From NCBI GenBank assembly GCA_023388255.1, contig JAEWGO010000012.1, forward strand, positions 124,001 to 188,000: 64,000 nt of DNA, given 5' to 3'. The DNA is from Pseudomonadota bacterium. GTDB taxonomy: Bacteria > Pseudomonadota > Gammaproteobacteria > Xanthomonadales > Rhodanobacteraceae. Shown one piece after another: positions 10,086 to 17,754 of this stretch (within the stretch, counting starts at the first letter, position 1; every line of letters begins with the position of its first letter). Below the pieces are notes generated by a model. That model saw only the letters and a list, made by a program, of their open reading frames with translations. It was not told the origin of the DNA and did no database searches. The position numbers were made by a program, and so were the translations under genes.

Positions 10086-10499
10086 ATGACTTCCAACGAA
10101 ACGATCGCGCTGATCGAGAGCTATTACGCCGCCTTCAACCGCGGCGACTGGACCGCGATGCTCGGGCACCTCACCGACGACGTCGTGCACGATCTCAACC
10201 AGGGACCGCGCGAAGCCGGGCGCGATGCGTTCACCGCATTTCTCGCGCGCATGGATCGCTGCTACTCCGAACAGCTGCGCGACATCGTCGTCGCCTCGAC
10301 GCCGGACGGCGCGCGCGCCGCGGCCGAGTACGTCGTGCACGGCACCTACAAGGTTGCCGACGATGGCCTGCCGCCCGCGCATGGGCAGAAGTATGTGCTG
10401 CCGGGCGGAGCGTTCTTCGACATCCGTGACGGCCGGATCGCGCGCGTGACGAACTACTACAACCTCGAGGATTGGCTCGCGCAGGTGCGCGGCGCGTAA
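10086..10499 (+). CDS. Ketosteroid isomerase-related (SnoaL/NTF2-fold) protein
   Basis: 137 residues with the cone-shaped NTF2-like fold signature: an N-terminal helix pair ETIALIESYYAAFNRGDWTAML, followed by HLTDDVVHDL, and a C-terminal strand FFDIRDGRIARVTNYYNLEDWL. It resembles the family annotated as 'ketosteroid isomerase-related protein'. The substrate cannot be told from the sequence. The start at 10086 follows a short basic spacer; an upstream extension in the same frame has no family resemblance. It is followed 11 bases later by the flavoprotein gene, so the two are probably co-transcribed. Confidence 0.85.
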   Translation: MTSNETIALIESYYAAFNRGDWTAMLGHLTDDVVHDLNQGPREAGRDAFTAFLARMDRCYSEQLRDIVVASTPDGARAAAEYVVHGTYKVADDGLPPAHGQKYVLPGGAFFDIRDGRIARVTNYYNLEDWLAQVRGA

Positions 10500-10510
10500 G
10501 GCGCCATCGC

Positions 10511-11773
10511 ATGCCGAGCAAGGGCGGGGCGTCGTGCCGCATCGCCGTGGTGGGCGGTGGTCCGGCTGGATTGATGGCTGCCGAAGCCGCGCGCGCGGCC
10601 GGTGCCGAAGTCGACCTGTACGACCGCATGGGTTCGGTTGGTCGCAAGTTCCTGATCGCCGGCAAAGGCGGCTTGAACCTGACTCATTCCGATCCGTTCG
10701 ATGTCTTCGTCACGCGCTACGCCGGTCGCACGCACGAACTTGCACGATGGCTGCGCGCGTTCGATGCGGACGCGCTGCGCGCATGGGCGCGTGGACTCGG
10801 CGTCGAAACCTTCGTCGGCAGTTCCGGACGTGTGTTCCCCAGCGACCTGAAGGCTGCTCCGCTGCTGCGTGGCTGGGTACGCCGCCTGCGCGCAGACGGC
10901 GTGTGCTTCCACGTGAATCGCGAATGGCGTGGCTGGACAGCGAAAGGCGCGTTGCGTTTCGCCGATGCGGACGGCGTCGAACACGTGGTCAGTGCGGATG
11001 CCGTCGTGCTCGCGCTCGGCGGCGGAAGCTGGCCGGTGCTGGGTTCCGATGGCCGCTGGGTGGAATTGCTGGAACAACGCAGCGTCGGTGTCGCGCCGCT
11101 GGCGCCGGCGAACTGTGGCTTCGATGTCGCCTGGAGCGAGCATTTCGCGACACGTCACGCGGGGAGTCCATTGAAACCGGTCGTACTCGAATGGCGGCGT
11201 GCGGGTGGTTCAGTGGAGCGCCGCCAAGGCGAGTTCGTCATCAGCGCGAACGGTGTCGAGGGCAGCCTGATCTATGCGTTCAGTGCGCAACTGCGTGATG
11301 CGATCGCCGCCCACGGCTCGGCACGGATCCATCTCGATCTCGCGCCGGGACGCGACGTCGAACGCCTCATGCGGGATCTCGCGCGCCCACGCGGCAGTCG
11401 TTCGTTGAGCGAACACTGGCGTCGCCACGCTGGCATCGAGGGCGTCAAAGCCGGCCTGCTGCACGAAGTGCTGGCGAAGAAGGAATGCGACGACGCCGCG
11501 CGCGTCGCCGCGACGATCAAGGCGCTGCCGCTGACCTTGCTGCGGCCACGCCCCATCGACGAGGCGATCAGCACGGCTGGTGGCGTGCGCTTCGACGCGA
11601 TCGACGACGGCTTGATGCTGCGCGCGATGCCCGGCGTGTTCTGCGCCGGCGAGATGATCGATTGGGAAGCGCCGACAGGCGGCTACCTGCTGACCGCCTG
11701 TTTCGCCAGTGGCCATGTCGCCGGCCGCGCCGCGGCGGAATGGGCGGTCCGCACCGGCATCGCGCACGAGTGA
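10511..11773 (+). CDS. BaiN/HI0933-like FAD-dependent oxidoreductase (TIGR03862-type)
   Basis: 420 residues. The N-terminal Rossmann motif IAVVGGGPAGLMAAEAARAAGAEVDLYD binds FAD, and GRKFLIAGKGGLNLTHSD is the family's hallmark segment. The C-terminal FAD-contacting motif is GVFCAGEMIDWEAPTGGYLLTACFASG. The central part (LALGGGSWPVLGSDG) is the second hallmark. The reaction is unknown; relatives include reductases acting on steroid or unsaturated substrates. The ATG at 10511 sits just before the Rossmann fold. It is probably in one transcript with the SnoaL-like gene upstream. Confidence 0.88.
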   Translation: MPSKGGASCRIAVVGGGPAGLMAAEAARAAGAEVDLYDRMGSVGRKFLIAGKGGLNLTHSDPFDVFVTRYAGRTHELARWLRAFDADALRAWARGLGVETFVGSSGRVFPSDLKAAPLLRGWVRRLRADGVCFHVNREWRGWTAKGALRFADADGVEHVVSADAVVLALGGGSWPVLGSDGRWVELLEQRSVGVAPLAPANCGFDVAWSEHFATRHAGSPLKPVVLEWRRAGGSVERRQGEFVISANGVEGSLIYAFSAQLRDAIAAHGSARIHLDLAPGRDVERLMRDLARPRGSRSLSEHWRRHAGIEGVKAGLLHEVLAKKECDDAARVAATIKALPLTLLRPRPIDEAISTAGGVRFDAIDDGLMLRAMPGVFCAGEMIDWEAPTGGYLLTACFASGHVAGRAAAEWAVRTGIAHE

Positions 11774-11856
11774 CACGGGACTTGCGGCCTATCCACAAGC
11801 CGCGCGTCCTTGTGTCATCTTTGCAGCACCCGTATCCAGCGCGCCAACGTGCCCAC

Positions 11857-12453
11857 ATGATCGACGTTCACGTGTTCACCGGCCCAGAAGTGGTGCCTCA
11901 TCTCGATGCGGTCGCGCAGCTGCGCATCGCGGTGTTCCGCGACTGGCCGTATCTCTACGCCGGCGACAAAGAGTACGAGAAGAAATACCTCGCGACCTAT
12001 GCCGAATCGCCGGACAGCCTGTTCGTGCTCGCGTTCGACGGCGAGCGGGTCATCGGCGCCTCCACCGGGATTCCGCTCACCGATGAAACCTCGGCGTTCC
12101 AGCAGCCTTTCCTCGACCACGGCTTTGCGCTCGAGGACGTGTTCTATTTCGGCGAATCGGTATTGCTGAAGGAATACCGCGGCCACGGCCTCGGTCATCG
12201 TTTCTTCGACGAACGCGAAAACCACGCGCGGCGGCTTGGCCGCTTCGGCATGACCGCGTTCTGCGCGGTCGAGCGCGATCCCGGCGACGCGCGTTGCCCG
12301 GAAGGATTCCGTGCCAACGACGTGTTCTGGAACAAGCGCGGCTATCGGCGCCAGGACGACATGTTCTGCCGCCTCGAATGGCAGGAAATCGGCAGCGACG
12401 TGGCGAGCTGCCATCGCCTGCGTTTCTGGCTGCGGCCATTGGACAAGACATGA
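11857..12453 (+). CDS. GNAT-family N-acetyltransferase
   Basis: 198 residues. It reads VAQLRIAVFRDWPYLYAGD near the start, FVLAFDGERVIGASTGIPL as the central strands, and FYFGESVLLKEYRGHGLGHRFFDERENHAR, in which the R-G-H-G-L-G segment forms the acetyl-CoA pyrophosphate loop. A cytoplasmic enzyme acetylating an unknown amine is implied. The stop codon overlaps the start of the nitrilase-family gene (ATGA at 12450-12453), so the two are translationally coupled. Confidence 0.88.
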   Translation: MIDVHVFTGPEVVPHLDAVAQLRIAVFRDWPYLYAGDKEYEKKYLATYAESPDSLFVLAFDGERVIGASTGIPLTDETSAFQQPFLDHGFALEDVFYFGESVLLKEYRGHGLGHRFFDERENHARRLGRFGMTAFCAVERDPGDARCPEGFRANDVFWNKRGYRRQDDMFCRLEWQEIGSDVASCHRLRFWLRPLDKT

Positions 12454-13340
12454 AACTCAAGATCGCAACCGCGCAATACGCCATCGGCGAGCCGCACGAT
12501 TTCGCCGCATTCGCCGACCGCGTCTCCCTGCGTGTCGCAGCGGCGGCGCAGGCCGGCGCGCAGATGGTCGTGTTGCCCGAATACCTCGCGCTCGAAGCTT
12601 CGGCCGCTGAACCCGAAGCGGTGCGTTCGGATTTCGCGCGTTCGCTGGTAGCGCTGCAATCGCAGCATGACGATTACACGGCGCTCGCGTGCGAACTCGC
12701 GCGCCGGCATTCCGTCTATCTGGTCGCTGGAACGTTCCTGCTCGACATCGGTACGCAGCGCTATCGCAACCGCGCGTATTTCGCATCGCCGGACGGCAAG
12801 CTCGCGTTCCAGGACAAGCTGACCCTGACCGGTTTCGAGCGCGACACCGGCGTGATCGAACCGGGTGGTGAACTCAAGGTGTTCGACACCGCGTTCGGTC
12901 GCCTCGGCATCGACGTCTGCTACGACATCGAGTTTCCGCTGTACGCGCGTGCGCAGGTCGAGGCCGGTGCGCGCGTGATCCTGGTGCCGAGCTGCACCGA
13001 TACCGACGCCGGCGCAAACCGCGTCAAGGTCGGCTGCCAGGCGCGCGCATTGGAAAACCAGGTGTTCGTCGCCTGCGCGGTCACTGCCGGCGAAGCATCG
13101 TGGAGCCCGGCGCTCGACGTGAACACCGGCAATGCCGCGATCTACACACCGATCGACCGCGGCTTTCCGTCCGACGGCATCGCCACACGCGCGGAAGCGA
13201 CGGCGGACTGGGCCTATGCCGACCTCGACCTCGCCGCTCTGGATGCATTCAAGCGCGATGCGCAGGTCGCCAACGCGAGCGACTGGTTCGCGCAGCAGCG
13301 GCCCGACATCACGCGCGCACGCGTAGAACCCTTCCGATAG
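12450..13340 (+). CDS. Carbon-nitrogen hydrolase (nitrilase superfamily)
   Basis: 296 residues with the Glu-Lys-Cys triad of the superfamily: E44 in VVLPEYLAL, K123 in FQDKLTLTGFE and C157 in GIDVCYDIEFP. It probably hydrolyses an amide; the C-N bond attacked cannot be predicted. The second-domain pattern RALENQVFVACAVTAGE is typical of omega-amidase/ureidopropionase-like branches. The ATG overlaps the stop of the GNAT gene, suggesting that the acetyltransferase and hydrolase act on linked metabolites (inference). Confidence 0.9.
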   Translation: MKLKIATAQYAIGEPHDFAAFADRVSLRVAAAAQAGAQMVVLPEYLALEASAAEPEAVRSDFARSLVALQSQHDDYTALACELARRHSVYLVAGTFLLDIGTQRYRNRAYFASPDGKLAFQDKLTLTGFERDTGVIEPGGELKVFDTAFGRLGIDVCYDIEFPLYARAQVEAGARVILVPSCTDTDAGANRVKVGCQARALENQVFVACAVTAGEASWSPALDVNTGNAAIYTPIDRGFPSDGIATRAEATADWAYADLDLAALDAFKRDAQVANASDWFAQQRPDITRARVEPFR

Positions 13341-13375
13341 GATCCGGCTTGCAAAACACGCGTGCGGCGCATTTT

Positions 13376-13400
13376 TCGCTTTCCCGCTTGCGAAAGAGGG
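13376..13400. repeat. Degenerate copy of the TTTCCCGC-GCGGGAAAG palindromic repeat
   Basis: The stretch CGCTTTCCCGCTTGCGAAAGAGG resembles the perfect palindrome found at 60987-61010, with mismatches in the right arm. It lies between the ends of two convergent genes, the usual place for such intergenic repeats. Confidence 0.4.
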
Positions 13401-13487
13401 GCGAGGCGAGGGCGGCCGGAGTGCAACGTCTTCGGTCGAGTGGCCCATCCGCCGGCTCGCAGCGTGCCTGGACGGGGCGCCGTTGCA

Positions 13488-14567
13488 TCAACCGCCGAAT
13501 CCGTCCTTGAAGATGCGGTCGAACGTGGCCGCAGCGGTTCCCGGCGTGCTGGTGATGCCGGTGGCATCGCCCGAAAGAACGGCCAGCGGCCAGCCGTTTC
13601 CGTCCTTCTCGTGAATCACGACGCGTCCGCCGGCATTCGGGTTCGTGGTGGCGATGGAGACCAGCAGATGTCCGCTGTCCTCGTCGAAGCCGAGGCCGCT
13701 CGGGTATTCGCCGGCTGCCATGACCAGTCCCGCAAATGGACCCGAGAGAACGCGCAGCGGCGTGGCGTCGCCATCGGCATCGGCGGCAAACGAGATGAGG
13801 CGCGCGGACCGGGTGATGTCGCCGTCGGGCGGACCGACGAGAGCGAACACGGTCTGGGTTTCCTCATCGACGGCCACGCGTACATTGGAGCGGCCGCCCA
13901 ACTGCGTATTCGGCCCCATGATCACGCGCAGCGGCGTCGTGCCTGCGCCGTCGGCCAGGCGCGAGAAGACAAGGATGCGGTTCGGGTAGCCGGCGTCGGA
14001 ATCGTTTTCGTAGTCGCCGACGACGATTTCGCCGCGCCGGCGGTTGAGCGCGAGACTGGCGGGATTGTTGAGTTGGCTGGCCGAAACATTGTTGCCGCCC
14101 CAGGGAATCCTGCGGATCGTATTGACGCTGCTGCCGTCGGCCAGTCGTGGCCAGGTATAGATGCAGCACGTGCTGGCGATCGCGACCATCTCGTCGTGCG
14201 CGCGATCGATGCGCACCGCGCGCACCTGTCCCAGGAACGGCGAATCCATCGTGCGCAGAGGAGCCACCTCACCGCTTGCGCGCGCGTCATACACGCGAAT
14301 CGCCTTGCCCCAGAAGTCGGCGACGTAGAGGACGTTCTCGCCGGATTCGAACTCGATGAAACTCGCGGTTGCGATGGGATTGGCAGCCCCCGGAACGATC
14401 GCGCGCAGCGGCGCGACGTTGCCGTTGGCGATATCGGCAAACATGCCGATGACACCGGAGGTGCTCTCGCCCGGGTAGGCGTTGCCGACGAGGATGTCGG
14501 CCCGCACGAGCGACGCGCCAAGGCACAGCGTTGACAACAGGAGGACGATGAACGGGTTCTTGCGCAT
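13488..14567 (-). CDS. Secreted beta-propeller-like protein with C-terminal IFKDGFGG tail
   Basis: 359 residues. The signal peptide [23 protein letters not shown] was used to set the start at 14567; a longer frame upstream lacks any resemblance to a protein. The mature region shows repeated blade-like units ([61 protein letters not shown]), each with a hydrophobic strand, an Asp/Gly turn and the recurring APLR or TPLR. The repeats suggest a seven-bladed NHL/YncE-like propeller. The C-terminus, [12 protein letters not shown], matches tails on other secreted proteins here. It is divergent from hutU with a 121-base shared promoter region. Function unknown. Confidence 0.8.
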   Translation of the reverse strand: MRKNPFIVLLLSTLCLGASLVRADILVGNAYPGESTSGVIGMFADIANGNVAPLRAIVPGAANPIATASFIEFESGENVLYVADFWGKAIRVYDARASGEVAPLRTMDSPFLGQVRAVRIDRAHDEMVAIASTCCIYTWPRLADGSSVNTIRRIPWGGNNVSASQLNNPASLALNRRRGEIVVGDYENDSDAGYPNRILVFSRLADGAGTTPLRVIMGPNTQLGGRSNVRVAVDEETQTVFALVGPPDGDITRSARLISFAADADGDATPLRVLSGPFAGLVMAAGEYPSGLGFDEDSGHLLVSIATTNPNAGGRVVIHEKDGNGWPLAVLSGDATGITSTPGTAAATFDRIFKDGFGG

Positions 14568-14688
14568 GGATGACGACTCTCGTGAGCGTGCCTTCCTGTT
14601 ACGCGGAAGCGCGGCCAAATCCCCAAACCGCTGCGGCGCGCTTCGCGGCGGATGCGATAATCGGCCTTTGCTTCCGGAGGAACCCGCG

Positions 14689-16359
14689 ATGAACGCACCC
14701 ACCCGCATCGACACCACGCGCACCATCCGCGCCCCGCGCGGCAGCGAGCTTTCCTGCAAGAGCTGGCAGAGCGAAGCCGCGTTCCGCATGCTGCAGAACA
14801 ACCTCGATCCGGACGTGGCCGAAAACCCGCACGAGCTGGTCGTCTACGGCGGCATCGGCCGCGCCGCGCGCAACTGGGAATGCTTCGACGCGATTTTGAG
14901 GTCCCTGCGCGAGTTGAACGACGACGAGACCCTGCTGGTGCAGTCCGGCAAGCCGGTCGGCGTGTTTCCCACGCACAAGGACGCGCCGCGCGTGCTGATC
15001 GCGAACTCCAACCTGGTGCCGGCGTGGGCGAACTGGGAGCACTTCAACGAGCTCGATAAGAAGGGCTTGATGATGTACGGCCAGATGACGGCCGGCTCGT
15101 GGATCTACATCGGCTCGCAAGGCATCGTGCAGGGCACCTACGAAACCTTCGTCGAGATGGGCCGGCAGAGCTACGGCGGTTCGTTGAAAGGGCGTTGGAT
15201 TCTCACCGCGGGCCTGGGCGGCATGGGCGGCGCGCAGCCGCTGGCCGCCAGCCTCGCCGGCGCGTGCAGCCTCAACATCGAATGCCAGCAGGACCGCATC
15301 GACATGCGCCTGCGCACCCGCTATGTCGACGAACAGGCGACCGATCTCGACGACGCGCTCGCGCGCATCGCGAAATACACAACAGCCGGTGAGGCAAAGT
15401 CGATCGCGCTGCTCGGCAACGCCGCCGACATCCTTCCGGAACTGGTCAAGCGCGGCGTGAAGCCCGACGCCGTCACCGACCAGACCAGCGCGCACGATCC
15501 GGTCAACGGCTACCTGCCCAGCGGATGGACCGTGGAGCAGTGGTTCGAGCGCCGCAAGAGCGATCCCAACGGCACCCGCGACGCTGCCAAGCAGTCGATG
15601 AAGAAACACGTGGAAGCGATGCTCGCCTTCCACGCACAAGGCATCCCCACCTTCGACTACGGCAACAACATCCGCCAGATGGCCAAGGACGAAGGCTGCG
15701 CGAACGCGTTCGACTTCCCCGGCTTCGTGCCCGCCTACGTGCGCCCGCTGTTCTGCCGCGGCATCGGCCCGTTCCGCTGGGTCGCGCTGTCCGGCGATCC
15801 GGAAGACATCTACAAGACCGACGCCAAGGTCAAGGAACTGATCCCCGACGACGCGCACCTGCACAATTGGCTCGACATGGCGCGCGAGCGCATTTCGTTC
15901 CAGGGCTTGCCGGCGCGCATCTGCTGGGTCGGCCTCGGCCAGCGCCACAAGCTCGGCCTCGCGTTCAACGAAATGGTCCGCAACGGCGAGCTGAAAGCAC
16001 CGATCGTGATCGGCCGCGATCATCTGGATTCCGGCTCGGTCGCCTCACCGAACCGCGAAACCGAAGCGATGAAGGACGGCAGCGATGCGGTCTCCGACTG
16101 GCCGCTGCTCAATGCGATGCTCAATGTTGCAGGTGGCGCGACCTGGGTGTCGCTGCATCACGGCGGCGGGGTGGGGATGGGCTATTCGCAGCACTCCGGC
16201 ATCGTGATCGTCTGCGATGGCAGCGCGGAGGCGGACAAGCGCCTCGCTCGCGTGCTGTGGAACGATCCAGGCACCGGCGTGATGCGGCATGCGGATGCGG
16301 GCTATGAGATCGCCAAACAGTGTGCGAAAGAGCAGGGATTGAAGCTGCCGATGGCGTGA
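14689..16359 (+). CDS. hutU: Urocanate hydratase
   Basis: Converts urocanate to imidazolone propionate, the second step of histidine degradation, using tightly bound NAD. The 556-residue length matches the family. The NAD-binding loop [14 protein letters not shown] and the signature [14 protein letters not shown] are present; the signature's cysteine is C412, corresponding to the active-site Cys410 of the Pseudomonas enzyme. A good ribosome site, GGAGG, lies upstream of the ATG at 14689. No other hut gene is in the window. The flavin-dependent monooxygenase gene starts 2 bases after the stop, so they are likely co-transcribed. Confidence 0.97.
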   Translation: MNAPTRIDTTRTIRAPRGSELSCKSWQSEAAFRMLQNNLDPDVAENPHELVVYGGIGRAARNWECFDAILRSLRELNDDETLLVQSGKPVGVFPTHKDAPRVLIANSNLVPAWANWEHFNELDKKGLMMYGQMTAGSWIYIGSQGIVQGTYETFVEMGRQSYGGSLKGRWILTAGLGGMGGAQPLAASLAGACSLNIECQQDRIDMRLRTRYVDEQATDLDDALARIAKYTTAGEAKSIALLGNAADILPELVKRGVKPDAVTDQTSAHDPVNGYLPSGWTVEQWFERRKSDPNGTRDAAKQSMKKHVEAMLAFHAQGIPTFDYGNNIRQMAKDEGCANAFDFPGFVPAYVRPLFCRGIGPFRWVALSGDPEDIYKTDAKVKELIPDDAHLHNWLDMARERISFQGLPARICWVGLGQRHKLGLAFNEMVRNGELKAPIVIGRDHLDSGSVASPNRETEAMKDGSDAVSDWPLLNAMLNVAGGATWVSLHHGGGVGMGYSQHSGIVIVCDGSAEADKRLARVLWNDPGTGVMRHADAGYEIAKQCAKEQGLKLPMA

Positions 16360-16361
16360 TC

Positions 16362-17402
16362 ATGAACCGCACGCTCGCCCATCGCCTCGGCATCGATCTT
16401 CCGATCATCCAGGCGCCAATGGCAGGCGTGCAGGGCAGTGCGCTCGCGATCGCGGTGTCGAACGCGGGCGGCCTCGGTTCACTGCCAGGCGCGATGCTGG
16501 ATCACGACATGTTGCGGCAAGAGTTGGCGGCGGTCAGCGCCGGCACCCGGCAGCCGTTCAACGTGAACTTCTTCTGTCATGCCGAGCCCGCACCCGACGC
16601 GGCGCGCGAGCTCGCCTGGCGCGAACTGTTCGCACCGTACTACCACGAATTCGGCATCGACCCGATGGCGATCACGCGTGGTCCGAGCCGCCGGCCGTTC
16701 GATGACGCCGTCGCGGACGTCGTCGAACTGTTCCGCCCGCCCATCGTGAGCTTCCACTTCGGCCTGCCGTCGCCGCAATTGCTTGCGCGCGTGAAATCGT
16801 GGGGCTCGTTCGTGCTCTCGACAGCAACCACGGTCGACGAAGCGCGCTGGCTCGAAGCCCACGGCGCGGACGCGGTCATCGCGCAAGGCCTCGAAGCCGG
16901 CGGCCACCGCGGGCATTTCCTTTCGCAAGACGCCACGCTCCAGTCCGGCACGTTCGCGCTGGTCCCGCGCATCGTCGATGCAGTGCGTATTCCCGTGATT
17001 GCAGCCGGCGGCATCGCCGACCGGCGCGGCGTCGCAGCCGCAATCGCGCTCGGCGCCTCGGCGGTGCAGGTCGGCACGGCGTATCTGCTCTGCCCGGAAG
17101 CGACCACTTCCCCGGTGCATCGCGCGGCATTGATGAGCGACGCTGCATCGCACACTGCCCTGACGAACGTCTTCAGCGGCGGCCTCGCGCGCGGCATCGT
17201 GAACCGGGTGATGCGTGAAATTGGTCCGGTCAGCGCACTGGCGCCACCGTTTCCGCTTGGCGGCGCCCCCCTCGCACCATTGCGGGTCATGGCGGAGCGC
17301 GCGGGAAGCGGTGACTTCTCGCCGTTGTGGGCGGGGCAGGGGGCGTTGGAACGCCGCCAAGTGGGCGCGGCGGCGTTGACGCGTGATTTGATGGCGGAAT
17401 GA
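16362..17402 (+). CDS. Nitronate monooxygenase-like FMN oxidoreductase
   Basis: 346 residues of the TIM-barrel NPD/2-nitropropane dioxygenase family. The N-terminus IDLPIIQAPMAGVQGSALA and the phosphate-binding region VIAAGGIADRRGVAAAIALGASAVQVGTA hold FMN, and QGLEAGGHRGHF contains the conserved His region of class I enzymes. It oxidises nitronates or similar compounds with O2. The substrate in this genome is unknown. Position directly after hutU (2-base gap) suggests co-transcription, though a link with histidine breakdown is not established. Confidence 0.9.
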   Translation: MNRTLAHRLGIDLPIIQAPMAGVQGSALAIAVSNAGGLGSLPGAMLDHDMLRQELAAVSAGTRQPFNVNFFCHAEPAPDAARELAWRELFAPYYHEFGIDPMAITRGPSRRPFDDAVADVVELFRPPIVSFHFGLPSPQLLARVKSWGSFVLSTATTVDEARWLEAHGADAVIAQGLEAGGHRGHFLSQDATLQSGTFALVPRIVDAVRIPVIAAGGIADRRGVAAAIALGASAVQVGTAYLLCPEATTSPVHRAALMSDAASHTALTNVFSGGLARGIVNRVMREIGPVSALAPPFPLGGAPLAPLRVMAERAGSGDFSPLWAGQGALERRQVGAAALTRDLMAE

Positions 17403-17416
17403 AAGCAGGAAAGCTG

Positions 17417-17488
17417 CAATCAGGGTCGACCTTCCTGATGCGGCACGCGGACGCGTTGCAAAAGTGTACTCTGCCCCCTGTTTTGTCG
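17417..17488. repeat. Degenerate copy of the CAGGGGTCAGAGT palindromic element
   Basis: The right arm ACTCTGCCCCCTGTTTTGTCG (17468 onwards) matches the right arm of the element at 20970-21039. The left arm AATCAGGGTCGAC is eroded. The copy sits just after the nitronate monooxygenase gene. Confidence 0.45.
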
Positions 17489-17562
17489 GACCTCTGTTTT
17501 GTCGCGTGGCATCGGCGTCGCCATGGCGACATCGGGCAGGCGCAGCACCAACGCGCCGGATG

Positions 17563-17651
17563 CTCGTCATCCCGGCGGCTTTCAACAGGCAATGGCTGGT
17601 CACGCCGGAATCCAGTGACTTGGTGTCACTGGCCTTCATCGGCGTGACGAG
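17563..17651. repeat. ~90-bp MITE-like element with CTCGTCATCCCGGC ends
   Basis: The left end CTCGTCATCCCGGC pairs imperfectly with GGCGTGACGAG at 17641-17651. Inside is a hairpin, CCAGTGAC (17612-17619) and GTCACTGG (17625-17632) with a 5-base loop. The same type of end occurs at 39417-39509. Such elements are non-coding and scattered in many proteobacterial genomes. Confidence 0.55.
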
Positions 17652-17754
17652 TTTTTCTAGACGCTGCCATATCGCGGAACGTGACGGCGAAACGGAAACT
17701 CGGCGCGGTCCACGTGTTGATCTCCTCGCGGATCGACGCCTTTACGCCGCTCCT

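Larger units (their letters stand above)
17403..17754. other. Repeat-rich intergenic region between two convergent genes
   Basis: No convincing gene. It holds a degenerate REP-like copy (about 17417-17488) and a copy of a terminal-inverted-repeat element (17563-17651), described separately. Longer open frames here are shadows with no protein-like composition. Confidence 0.6.
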